Below are positions 24,080-35,207 of a stretch of 64,000 nucleotides of DNA, in pieces. The position numbers and the translations under genes are program-made. Below the pieces are notes generated by a model. It saw only the letters and a program-made list of their open reading frames with translations, had not been told where the DNA came from and did not search any database. Source of the stretch: Valencia hispanica. Taxonomy: Eukaryota; Chordata; Actinopteri; Cyprinodontiformes; Valenciidae. The stretch is from NCBI GenBank assembly GCA_963556495.2, contig OY747702.1, positions 22,208,403 to 22,272,402 on the forward strand. Reading direction: 5' to 3'. Every line of letters starts with the position of its first letter. The stretch's first letter is position 1.

Positions 24080-24955
24080 GTGTTTTGAACTTGCTATGAA
24101 AAACCATTCATACCCCTTAAACCTTTTTCACATTTTGGTCACTTTACAACCATATGCTATATTGCTGCATATGTCTATCTTGAGATTTCATAAGACAGAA
24201 CTACACAAAGTACTGCAGAGTTGTAAGGCCAAGGGAAAATTATACATATTATTAAAAACCTTTGCAAATAATAATCTGAGAAGTGTGGCTCGCATTTATA
24301 TTCAGCACCCCTAATAATATCTGGTACAATCATCTGTCTTCAAAAGTTAGATAATGAATAAATAGAGTTAACTTATATGCAATTTAATTTCAGTACAAAT
24401 ACAGGTGTTCTTTGAAGGCCTTAAAAGTTCATTGTACTACATTGGTCAAAGACAGCATCATGAAAATCAATAAACACCATTCAGGTCAGGGATATGGCAA
24501 TAATAAAGTCATCCCTACAAGAAAGCCATAATGAGTTTGAAATTTTACACACGCATTGAAAATTGGTCAAAATATAACTTTCTGACCTACACTTGAAACC
24601 ATTTGTGTGTATACATGGCACATAACCCTGAACACACCATTTTCACATTGAAACATTATTCTGATATGCTTGTCTTGAGGAGGGGGAGGAAAGCTGGTCA
24701 GAGTTGTTAGGAAGATGGATGGAGGTAGAAGCAAGCCAATCCTAAAAGAAAACCTGTTAGACGCTATAAAAGACTATTTGATGGGGCAGATGGTTCACCT
24801 TCCAGAAGAACAACAACCCTAAAAAAAAAAACTGGAGCTACAATGGAATTTTTTAGATTAAAACAAGTTCGTGTTATAATGGACGCTTAAAATTTGCTGT
24901 TAACTAATGTAAAAAAAAACAAAAAAAAAAAACTTGAATAGTTATACAAGGCACT
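24080..24955 (+). mobile_element. Tc1-family transposon relic, about 0.9 kb
   Basis: The left end (AACCATTCATACCCCTTAAA, CACATTTTGGTCACTTTACA) and the right end (TATACAAGGCACTCACTGTA) fit the same CAGTGCCTTGCAAAAGT family. Internal GGAAAGCTGGTCAGAGTTGT is typical of decayed + strand transposase. It ends about 200 bp before the cpeb4 promoter-like region. Confidence 0.72.
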
Positions 24956-25159
24956 CACTGTAGGGCAGGTACTTTTTGCAGTCCTTTAAAAAAAATACTA
25001 TTTTATATTCTTAAATAATAATAAAAAACTGTGAATATTAAAGAAAGTTTTAAAAAAGCTTAAAGCTTACTTAAAACTATTCAACTTATTGTAGTTTGTC
25101 CTTCCTACAACTCCTATTGAGTTCAAGTCCTCCTTATTTGGAAAAAGACGCAACTGCTA

Positions 25160-25340
25160 TTCATTGAGAATCGGTGACGTGGGCGTGTGCTTGCAGCAAT
25201 TATCCAATCAGACGGCAGATCACAGATACTGTGGGCGGGGCGATGTGGGGGAAATCCTTCCACAGAGTGGCTGGCAGAGAGAGCAGGAGGCGGGGAATGG
25301 AGACGGAAGTATCTCCCCACTGGCCCAGCTGTCATCTAGA

Positions 25341-25345
<5 letters not shown>
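25160..25345 (+). promoter_or_regulatory. Likely cpeb4 core promoter region
   Basis: The region is markedly richer in GC and CpG than the flank. It has a TGACGTGG box (25175–25182, identical to the UPRE core bound by ATF6/XBP1), an NF-Y CCAATCA box (25204–25210) and a GC-box GGGCGGGGC (25233–25241), all within 70 bp. A GA-rich tract follows at about 25337–25372. No TATA box was seen. The transcription start is inferred to be downstream of the GC-box. Confidence 0.55.
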
Positions 25346-25372
<27 letters not shown>

Positions 25373-26326
25373 GATACCATTTACACCGGCTGCTTAGGAA
25401 ACCCAGAAAAAGGGAAAACGCTAAAATATGGCAACATCTTAACGATAAGGTCATGACGGTGAACTGAAGGTATCTATTTCTGAAATAATACAGTTTTCGC
25501 CAGGCTGTTGATGCGGTGGGGCGGCAGTTGAGGCCTCGCTGCGTTACTTTGATATGTAAAAAAAAAAAGATGACAAGGATTGCTAAGTCTGTGTGACATT
25601 GAACGTACAGGACACGAAACAGACGAGGTCGTTTAAAGAGCCACGCACCGTTTCTAAACTTGCCACGGGTGAGGCTGTCGTGTACGTTGGCGAAATTTCG
25701 AAAGACGTTAAAGCGGCTGAGGTCGTTTATTGCCTTCTGGGTGGATTGGAAATAGGCGACACGTCTGCTGGGTTATCGCCCATTATCCTAGCTTAGCGGG
25801 TTGCTGAAGGGAACTACCCAGGAGACGTCAGCAGCACTTTTCCTGTATTTAAACGGTTGCTTTCGAAGAGGTCATTGCGCTAAAAGCGACATTAGACTGT
25901 GGGTGTACGTGCTGTTCGCCTGAGTAGGGTTTAAAATGGACTCTGCGTGATTAAAAGGGCGCATGAGCAGCTGTTAGCTTTGCTGCTAGCTGCCTGACGA
26001 CCTTTGGAGACGTCAGTCTGAGCAGAGCAGGCGTCCAGCAGCCTGAGTTGGTGAGGCTGGGTGTTTTCCGTGCCTGCCTGCCTGCCGTAGTGTTATATTT
26101 CATCCAGGCCTCCCATGTCCAAGCCAGTCAATGATTTAATCACATTGATTGCATCACAAGACCAGGCAGGCTGCAGCAAAAGCACACTCTCTGCGTCTGG
26201 TGTGGTTATTTTTTTTATTTTAAATCTTTAACAGTGATCAAATTACCATGATGATCATGTAAACCTTCCACCCACATTTTAGGATCAAGAAGACGGTGAA
26301 CACTGAAAATCTACTGGGCGTCCTAA
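25346..26326 (+). other. Presumed cpeb4 5' UTR region with clustered short uORFs
   Basis: Sequence between the promoter-like region and the start codon. Five very short ATG-stop frames lie within 170 bp: 25428–25442 (MATS), 25453–25467 (MTVN), 25511–25531 (MRWGGS), 25554–25559 (ATG TAA) and 25570–25596. A possible donor (TTG|GTGAGG near 26049) and acceptor (CACATTTTAG near 26281) suggest that part of this may be a 5' UTR intron. Transcript structure cannot be proven from sequence. Confidence 0.5.
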
Positions 26327-29300
26327 ATGGGGGACTACGGCTTTGGAGTTCTGGTGAAGAACGGCAGTGGTAACAAATCAGCTTTCCCTGTTAGGATTCC
26401 TCCTCACCTCCAGCCACAGCACCTTCAGCACTCCTCCAACCCCCCCAGCCCTCCTTCCTTTGTAAACAACGCCTGCTCCACCAATGGGGGCAGTGCTTGG
26501 CTCTTCCCTTCCATAGCCCAGCACGGTAACATGCAAGATGAGATTCTGGAGTCGGACAAGTCCAAAGCTTTGGACCTCCAAGATATGCAGGATAAGTCTC
26601 AAGTCCAGGCCCAGCCTCAGACTCTGTCTCCAGGCCAGCAGGAGGTCGGAGGAGGCCTAACAGAGCTTGACGGAGCTCATCCCGAAGATGGCTCTTTGGA
26701 GAAAGGTTCCCTGGAAATTAGCGTTGGAAAGGAGAAGTTAAGAATTGAGTCTCCGGTGTTGAGCAGCTTCGACTACCAAGACAACCTGGGGATGGCTACA
26801 AGCTGTGCACAGTCCACCACCTCCCCATCTTCACTGACCAGCTTTAACAACTGGTCCCCTGCTGTTCCATCTAACCATTCTCCCGTAGTTGGGGAAGATG
26901 TCGGAGCGTTCTTCGGTCCTGCTGGCTCCACCACAAACGGCCCACCACTACTGTTCCAGAACTTCTCTCACCATGCCGGCCCTGGCTTCGGCGTTGGAGG
27001 TAGCTTCTCCCCTCAGATTGGACCAGTCACCCAGCACCACCCTCCCACACCTCATCCTCATGGTCAAGGGGTTCCGCAGCAGCACCGCCGTTCCCCAGCT
27101 AGCCCTCATCAACCCCAGCCCTCCTTCACGCCACACCCCCATCGTGCCGGACCGTTCCCCCAGCTGCCCCATCTTGCTCCTGCTCAAAGCAAGCCCCCCT
27201 CTACTTGGGGGAGTTACCAGAGTTTGTCCACTCCTACGTCCACCTCTTGGAGTCCAGGTGGCTACAGTGGCTGGGGAGGCACACAAGGAGTTCGAGAGTA
27301 CCGGCGGGGCGTCGGGGGAGGGGTGACGAGCCTAAACTCCTACTCCCCTCTGAAGAAATCCTTCCCCAACAACCAGGTAGCTGACTACTGAGATCAAATT
27401 AGTGAACATTGTCAGATATTTATACTAATAAGATAGTTTGAGCAAAACTAACATTGGATTTGGTCATCTATTTTGCAGATTCCTTCGCAGAAGTTCCCCC
27501 GAAATACCTCTGGTATCAATCACAAGGGCTGGGTTGAGGATAGCATGAACCGCAATGACAGCGTCTATTCCTTCCAGGTTGGCAGAAAGATGACTTAATG
27601 TATATCAAGTGGATTTAAGGAATGGTTGGTTTAAAAGGAATTATAGTTCGTAATTCTTAGGTAAACTGAGTATACGTCTCGTGTGGTTTTCAGGGGCAAA
27701 TGTTAATCCTGTTTAGCATGCTCGGCTTTGTCGAATGCAACAAATGAGGCTTTATAGCAAAACGGGATACGTGACAGCTAAACCGTTTAAATGAATGAAT
27801 AGAAACTTGAGTGTGTGTGCTTATGTTCTTAGGCATTATCTAGATCATTTGGTTAAATGAGAGCAGTCTTATCATCTGGTCTGATCACATGTGCTTCCTC
27901 TTGTCCTGATTTAAGAAGTCTTGTGCTCTTCTGCTGCCTTGTGTGCCCTCAACTCTCTCATATACTCAATGGTGTAATGTTTGCATGATTATGTGTTACA
28001 TATTGGATTAACTTTTAGGATTTTTAATCACCTTCTAAAGGCTGATGTCTTTCAATGTGCATTACAAGAAACAATAGCTTGTTTCCCCTTATCACTGTAT
28101 TGTCACAGGAATAATCGCTGAGGTTTTTGCAGTGTACTTTGCTAGGTCTTGTGAACTGCTGTACCTGAGGTGGGAAGCGCCGGGTCTAAATATTGTGGTT
28201 CTTCCAGCAGGATAGAACACGGTCTTTTGACGGCTTCAACATGCACTCCCTGCAGGACTCCCTGATTGACATTATGAGGACTGAACAGGACTCCTTAAAA
28301 GGTTGGTTCCCACACTTAAAATTGTAACTAGAGTATTGTTTTCTTTGCAGCTGGCTGTAGACTGGCACTGAGGATCTCACGTGTAACTGAAATAAGTACA
28401 GTTTTGCCTCAAATGCCCTAAAAACTTGCTTTTGACTGGATTTCATTTTTTTCCTTTGTTTGCTTAATACAGTTCAGTACTATTTCTTTTGAGTTTTAGT
28501 TTGAATCTTATTGAGGTCAACTAAACTTGGTCTTTAAATTTCAAGTTTAGATTGTAACAATATTAGTCTTATACTGTATATAACTGGCGACCTGTCCAGG
28601 GTGTACTCTGCCTCTCGTCCAATGATCGCGGGAGATAGGCACCAGCCTCCCCGCAACCCTGCATAGATGGGAGGTATAGATAATGGATGGATGGATTTAT
28701 TTGAATAGTCAAAGAACATTGCTACTTCGACATTGTGTGCTGTACAAAATGCTTTATGAAAGCCTTTGAAAGCGGAATATTATTTCTACTATGCAATTAA
28801 GTTCATTATTTGCTGAATCAGCTACAGCCAAATGCAAGTTTTTGAAAAAAAAAATGTTGCAGGGAGGGTTATACTGAATGAGTTTTTTTTTCATCTACCC
28901 ACTATCTGGGATATAAATCTCTAAACCCCAAAACAGACTATAAATCTGTAAAGTATTTATTGCAAGTCATGTCGTCATTGTGGACTTCACAAACATGAAC
29001 ACCTATAGCTTGTTTTCCTGATGTCAAGCAGCACTAATGGCTACTAGGTTTATACAGCAGTAGTACAACAGGTCTTTTACTACTTGTTTGTTTAAAAAAA
29101 ATAAAAACTACAAAAGTATCCGTAAATTAAGACTGAGGTCATGTGAAGCAATCATTACAAGGTGGGGAGAAACAGAAGTTTCTCACCAACCCTGACCTCA
29201 AAATCCAGTATGGCTGCCTCGCATATAAAACAGTGATAGTTGCTATAGAAAAACATTTATTACACTTCTGACACTTTTATCTCAAAAGATATTTTGCACA

Positions 29301-32300
29301 CCGTACTGTACAACTTTGAAAACATCACTAGAGCTTCCGAATGTACAAAATGCAAAGAAAACCCCATTAGTCTATTACTATTGTATTATTATCCAGGTCA
29401 CTTTTATATGGTGAATACATCATAATGCCACCAGAACTTGTTCCTGTTTCTTGGTCATCTACTTCAGTTTGTACTGAACAACATCTTCTCCATTCCATTT
29501 TTCTTTTGAAGTTCTGATTTAGCCAAGACTAATGTGCATGATAAATTAATCTTTTTGGCTGTAGATGCTTAATAGCTCTACTTCACTTAATTTACTCATA
29601 CTTACGATGTAAATATTTTATACCAAGATTTCCTCTAGAGGCAGTCCAGGAACCACAAAAGATACTTGGGCTCAATTCAGTGTTCTTGGTTCTACTAACC
29701 TGGACAACCAATCACAAAAGTGAGATTAAAACAGTGAGAACAGACACCAATCTGTCTTTTTGATATTAAGTAACACAAACCACCTATTATGACTATAGAT
29801 GTAATTTGCATTAAATGTATGTAAATTAGGAATGATGTCTATAGCTGGATTATGCAGTGGAGTTTCAGGACCCTTAAAAAGCGTGTTTCCACTACCGGAA
29901 CCTCAGGGTAATTTTACTGGAACTTCCTAGTATGCGTGTGTCTCCACTACACCGAGCTGGGCCAACAGGGTGGTTTTTGGGGCCGTTTCAGGAACCAACG
30001 GAGTACCAGTCTGGGGTATGTACTCCGAAATGGCCCGATGGAGTCGCTGAACTGGAGCTGTGGTTAAGTCACGCTGATTGGTTGTAATTCAGAGGGAAAT
30101 TAGCAGACGTCGCTTTGTAAAATAAGAGTTGCTGGCGAAGCAGTGTAACATAGCAAATAGAAACACAACAGCAATCCCTGCTTCTTTCATGTCAATCTCT
30201 TATTTCTGCTGCGGTGTGCAACGTTTGGTGCTGAAAAGTGACACTCAGTACATTTACATGCACATCTAAATTGAGATTATGGCAACAATCGGTCTGATAG
30301 CTTAATATCCTAGTTTACATGTCTCTCAGAAAATCGAAATCGCTAGGTGGCGATATGCGCCCTTTCAGGTTAGATTTTTTTCCAGCTGGCCTAGAGTCAC
30401 ATATATAGTAAATGAAATACTGAAAGCAGTGAAGCAGACGGAGTAAAAGCAGGATATGCACAATGAGCGAAGAAATGGACGACCACAACACTGCAGCACT
30501 GAACATTTAGTAAGTACTGTACTGTTTGATTGTGATACACTTGTTGTTCTGCTGTGGAGTTGTGTACCGGGTCCCGCTTCCGCTGTCTCTTTACTTCCCG
30601 TGAAAAGCTCGGCTAAACGATGGTTGTAGTTTACATGCAGAGAATTGCGATTTGCCAAAAGCATTATCTGGGTCCCTTGGCTCGATTACTCTACCTCTAG
30701 TTCAGTTCGACTTCAGTCGGACTAAAGTGCATACATGCATTTCAAAAGTTCAATTGCAATCGGACTAAGGCAATAATTCGACTTTCTCTTACTTCGTGTA
30801 AACTCATTGACTCCTCACTGCTGAGAGATGTGATATGTTGACGACTTGGTAAACTCTTTAAAGGCCCAGTTTTGTATGGAGACACTACAGCTGAGAGGAG
30901 CGGGCCAACAAATAAGATCCAGTAAAATTACCCTGAAGTTTTGATAGGGGAAACGCACGTCAAGTTCCCGATTATGCAAATAAGGGTTACATATCCATTT
31001 AACTTCAATACCGGTGTAGGGGAAATGGATTTTTTTTTTTTTTATGATCTATTAACGGTGTCATCCATCCATCCATAAATGTTCTTCCACTTCCGAGTCG
31101 GGTCTAGTGGGCAGCATCTTAAGCAGAGAGACCCAGACTTCCCTTTCCCGAGCGACTTGGGCCAGCTCCTTGAGAGAAATCCCGAGGCATTCCCAGGCCA
31201 GCTGAGAAACATAGTCCATCCAGCGTGTCCTGGGTCTCCTCCCAGTGGGACGTGCTCGGAACACCTCACCAGGGAGGCGTCCAGGAGGCATCCTGACCAG
31301 ATGCCCGAGCCACCTCAACTGGCTCCTCTCGATGTGGAGCAGCAGCGGCTCTACTCTGAGCCCCTCCCCGGATGACTGAGCTTCTCACCCTATCTCTAAG
31401 GGAGACAGACACTCTGCGGAGGAAAACCCATTTCAGCCACTTGTATTCCTAATTTCGTTCTTTCGGTCACTACCCAGAGTTTGCACCCATAGATGAGGGT
31501 AGGAATGTAGATCGACCGGTAAATCGAGAGCTTCGCCTTTCAGCTCAGCTCTCTCTTCACCGCGACAGACCGGTACAGCGCCCAGATCACTGTAGACGCT
31601 GCACCAATCCGCCTATCAGTCTCCCGCTCTATTATTCCCTCGTTCGTGAACAAGACCCCCAGATACTTAAACTCCTCCACTTTTAGAAGGACCTCATCCC
31701 CGACCCGGAGAAAGCACTCTACTCTTTTTCGTCTCGAGACCATGGTCTCAGATTTGGAGGTGCTGATTCTCATCCCAGCTGCTTCCACTCAGCCGCAAAC
31801 TGCTCCAGCGAAAGCTGTAGATTACAGATGAAGCCAACAGGACCACATCATCTGCAAAAAGCAGAGACCCGATCCTGAGGCCACCAAAACGGATCTCCTT
31901 AACACCTTGGCTGTTATTTTCTGCATATATAACCATTACTTTATTGATAACCAGATTGGAATTAGCAGCGTAACATTAAAGTGTGTTTCATTTCAGCACA
32001 TTAGTTGGATGACATATATTTGTGACTCCAACATGCTATACATAATCACTGTTTTGGGGAGCCATTTTGGAGCTACAAAACACCCAAATCTTTGTGGCAA
32101 TATATTCTGAGTTTGTCTTTTTTTTTTCTTTTTAGGACGCTACACCTTCCCACATCAGGGTGGAGATGTCGCTCTACCTTTGAATGGTATGTAACATAAT
32201 ATGCATAATAATGTGTAATAAAGCCAAGTCGGGGCTTGAAATTGGTGTCTGCCACATGCAAACCAAAATCTCAGCTTTATTTTATTTTTAATTCCGATGC

Positions 32301-35207
32301 CCATTTCTACATATTAATATAAAAGGACATTTTGTGATCTCATAAAACAGGAGAAGAAAACCCTCTTTCTGAATGTGATATAACAATTTTTATCCTAAAA
32401 TGAGTCGAAGCGTATCTGTCCCCTTTTTTTTGCTGGAGTTAAACTAAATTTTTTTTTTATATTTTGGCAATAACCTTATCAAACCTTTTGGCAGAATTGA
32501 ACAAAAAAACATTCATTGGCCATGGATAAAAAATGCTAATTCAAAAGAAAACTAAGACTATTTATGGAAAGTAATCAAAATCCTATGTAGATTTAGATTG
32601 GATTTTGCTTTTTAAAGGAATTTTAACTAGTTATGAATGAATTTCAAGCCCTGGTAGAGTTTATTTTTTTGCCAATTGCTTATTTGGTGTGTTAAAACCT
32701 ATTTCAAGAGTGTTTTGTGTTTTACATGCAGCAAGAAGTTATGGCAGAAGACGAGGTAAAGCTAATGAATGTGTCTTGTTCCCCCTGATAAAGTATTTTC
32801 CCTTGTTTTGTTTTTTAGCCTCTGTGTTTGTCTACCAGATTTTTATTTTCATTATTTTATTCTTAGAATGATGTCTGGGAGCCTTTTTTTTGTCTTTACA
32901 GATTGCTTACCAGGAATTCAAGCAGTTTTATAAGAAATAGCTTGTCAGTTATAACAATATGTCTTTTAACTAATCAAAAAGATGAATAATGAGAAATACA
33001 AATGGATTAATATCAGTTTTTGTTCTGCTTCTGCTGATTCCTTGATATTTAATTATTTTTATTCAATCCCAACTTTGCCCTCCATTTCCCTTTCTTCTTG
33101 TTAAAATTGTATGATTTCTATTTAACCTCATTTGTGTCAAGTCAGCATTTTTATCCTAATGATTCTCTGTCAGGCCATTCGTCCCTGTTCCCCATGGAGG
33201 ATGAGCGCTCCTTTGGAGAGGACGACTCCGGTGACCAGGGCCTCGCTGGTCTCGGTTCTGCCCACTGTTTCCCACACCTCAATGGTGAACGTGTGGAGCG
33301 TTATTCCCGCAAGGTGTTTGTCGGAGGGTTACCCCCAGACATAGACGAAGGTAAGAATAAGTTTGAATTGCCTAAGTGAATTTATTAGTTAGAACGGACT
33401 GCAATGACTATCGGAACTCTAATTTATGTAACTTGGCTAACAATCACTGTAGAAGGTGCTGGTGATTATTTCTGACTTTGTGTTCCATGTTCTTAGATGA
33501 AATCACTGCCAGTTTCCGCCGATTTGGTCATCTCTTTGTAGATTGGCCTCACAAGGCAGAGAGCAAGTCTTATTTTCCACCAAAAGGTGGGTTAAGTATC
33601 TCTAACTTCCTTCTTTTTGACTTTGTTTAATGCACACTCATGGTTCTGGCTGTACAACTTCTTCCAGGATATGCATTCCTGCTGTTTCAAGATGAGAGCT
33701 CTGTCCAGGCACTGATTGATGCCTGCATTCAGGAGGATGGCAAACTTTACCTGTGTGTCTCCAGTCCCACCATCAAAGACAAGCCTGTGAGTATGGTACG
33801 GGTTTATTTATATAGGGACAGTGTACAATTTAACATTGACTACAAAGGAAAGATGCATTGTACCAGCTTATAGCAGCAATGCTAAAGTCCACCTGTAGTC
33901 ACTGGGCAGGTTGAAGTTATAATCTTTAAACTGGACTGATTCTAAGTGTAGAATATGTCCATGAGTATTTTACTCTCCTCTACTCCTAATGGATGTGTAT
34001 ATACACACTTAGACAAGACTTAAAGCACATTATTGGGATGCACCTGGAGTTTCTGGTTTTCTGCTAGAATGTAGCCTTAATGAAATCTCAACCTACTCAC
34101 TATATAGTTTATTTCCTCCATACTTGTTCAGGGGCTCTCTTGCACGAATTACCTTGTCAAGTCACAGTTTGTGGCTCATCTTTATAGTGGAGGCTCTCTT
34201 TCTCTGTCAGCAGTCTTTCTAATGATTACACAAAGCTAAACATGACTTTTGTATTAAGTCCTTTTTTATTTTTAAATTTGGTTTTAAGGCAATAATCTAA
34301 TTTTCAGTGACATTAAATTTTGGGTCATAAATACCTGTAAGCCTTAATCATCAAAAGTAACAGAAATAAACATTTAAAGTATGTCACAGTGTAATAAATC
34401 TTTGACTATCAGCTTTTGTTTTATTTTAATTTATTTAGATGCACCTTTTATATTTAGTTTTTTTTTGTAATGACTTTTTCTAGGTCCAGATTCGGCCCTG
34501 GAACCTTAATGATAGCGACTTTGTGATGGATGGCTCTCAGCCGTTGGACCCAAGGAAGACTATCTTTGTAGGAGGTGTACCTCGTCCCTTACGCGCAGGT
34601 AAATGAACAGAATCGTGTACTGCTTGCCTTTCAGTAGGCCTCAGGGAAAGGTATTCACCAACTTGTATTTCATTTTGGTTTTTTCCAGTTGAGCTCGCCA
34701 TGATCATGGATCGTCTGTATGGGGGAGTGTGTTACGCTGGGATTGATACAGACCCTGAACTCAAGTATCCGAAAGGCGCAGGGAGAGTGGCCTTCTCCAA
34801 TCAGCAAAGCTACATCGCAGCCATCAGTGCCCGATTTGTTCAGCTGCAACACGGGGAGATTGATAAACGGGTCAGTTGATCTGTCTCATGTTTAGCCAAA
34901 AATGATTTGCATCTGCCTTTCCTTCATGCTGCAGCTTGTGCCTCCATCTCGACAGTTTTCTCCCCCCACTTCCCCTCAGGTGGAAGTGAAGCCATATGTC
35001 CTGGATGACCAGCTGTGCGATGAGTGCCAGGGCACGCGCTGCGGGGGGAAGTTCGCTCCGTTCTTCTGCGCCAACGTGACCTGCCTGCAGTATTACTGCG
35101 AATACTGCTGGGCAGCTATCCACTCCAGGGCCGGACGCGAGTTCCACAAGCCGCTGGTGAAGGAGGGAGGGGACCGACCGCGACACATCTCCTTCCGCTG
35201 GAACTAA
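26327..35207 (+). CDS. cpeb4: Cytoplasmic polyadenylation element-binding protein 4, eleven coding exons
   Basis: Exons: 26327–27376, 27479–27577, 28208–28301, 32136–32186, 32732–32755, 33174–33350, 33497–33586, 33668–33786, 34484–34598, 34689–34870 and 34980–35207. Phases agree throughout, giving 742 residues (human CPEB4 is 729). The N-terminus MGDYGFGVLVKNGSGNKSAF is a CPEB4 signature. Residues 1–440 are a long, disordered, Pro/His/Ser-rich regulatory region. RRM1 is about 486–567 (KVFVGGLPPDID), RRM2 about 593–667 (KTIFVGGVPRPLR), and the C-terminal ZZ zinc domain about 680–735 (CDEC...CGGKFAPFFC...CEYC). CPEB4 binds UUUUA(A)U elements in mRNA 3' UTRs and controls poly(A) length and translation, in neurons, meiosis and ER stress. 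The paralogue (a or b) is undetermined. Confidence 0.98.
28208..28301 (+). CDS. cpeb4: cpeb4 exon 3 with tandem NAGNAG acceptor
   Basis: Encodes the conserved SFDGFNMHSLQDSLIDIMR block. The acceptor is TTCCAGCAG|GAT, so splicing could use either AG (28208 or 28211), adding or removing one Gln. Which is used is unknown. Confidence 0.88.
28583..28695 (+). repeat. LINE 3'-end/SINE-like fragment with GATGGATGGAT tail
   Basis: GGCGACCTGTCCAGGGTGTA, then CCTCTCGTCCAATGATCGCG, GATAGGCACCAGCC and a GGATGGATGGAT tail. Same family as 13083–13205 but closer to the usual fish consensus. Confidence 0.75.
29878..30958. mobile_element. TIR DNA transposon, about 1.1 kb, non-autonomous
   Basis: The left end contains CAGGGTAATTTTACTGGA. 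The right end reads TCCAGTAAAATTACCCTGA, its reverse complement, and the outer GCGTTTCC/GGGGAAACGC also pair. No transposase frame was found. The middle (about 30236–30830) appears to be another element with imperfect ends (CAGTACATTTACATGCAC versus the complement of GTGTAAACTCATTG). The superfamily is not assigned. Confidence 0.65.
31058..31940 (-). mobile_element. 5'-truncated RTE-like (Rex3-type) LINE
   Basis: On the minus strand the remains of a reverse transcriptase run from 31936 to 31060: FGGLRIGSLLFADDVVLLASS (FADD catalytic motif), GMRISTSKSETMV, EFKYLGVLFTNEG and RMPPGRLPGEVFRARPTGRRPR, spread over three frames. A CATC repeat at the left (31061–31076) is the usual GATG tail at the 3' end. 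It is a truncated dead copy inside cpeb4 intron 3. Confidence 0.85.
32136..32186 (+). CDS. cpeb4: cpeb4 51-nt cassette-type exon
   Basis: A pyrimidine-rich acceptor (TTTTTAG) and a GTATGT donor frame exactly 51 nt, the same length as the alternative exon at this place in mammalian CPEB4. It encodes 17 residues (RYTFPHQGGDVALPLN region) that match the mammalian exon only weakly. Phase 1 at both ends lets it be skipped without a frameshift. Confidence 0.85.
32732..32755 (+). CDS. cpeb4: cpeb4 24-nt microexon
   Basis: A TACATGCAG acceptor and a GTAAAG donor frame exactly 24 nt, which encode ARSYGRRR plus the first base of the next Gly codon. It is symmetrical in phase, so skipping keeps the frame. 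In mammals the matching 24-nt exon is neuron-enriched and depends on the splicing factor SRRM4. With the next exon it creates an RRRGHS basophilic kinase motif. A UGC lies directly before the AG, as expected for SRRM4 targets. Confidence 0.93.

Larger units (their letters stand above)
28302..32135 (+). other. cpeb4 intron 3, repeat-rich
   Basis: A 3.8-kb intron before the two short cassette exons. It holds a LINE 3'-end-like repeat (28583–28695), a TIR element with a second element inside it (29878–30958) and a minus-strand RTE-like LINE fragment (31058–31940). The stretch 28700–29870 is AT-rich with nothing recognised. Confidence 0.8.

Noticed and set aside
26889..27326. 145-residue frame inside cpeb4 exon 1
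   Set aside because: A shadow frame of the Pro/His-rich cpeb4 coding sequence, with no support of its own.
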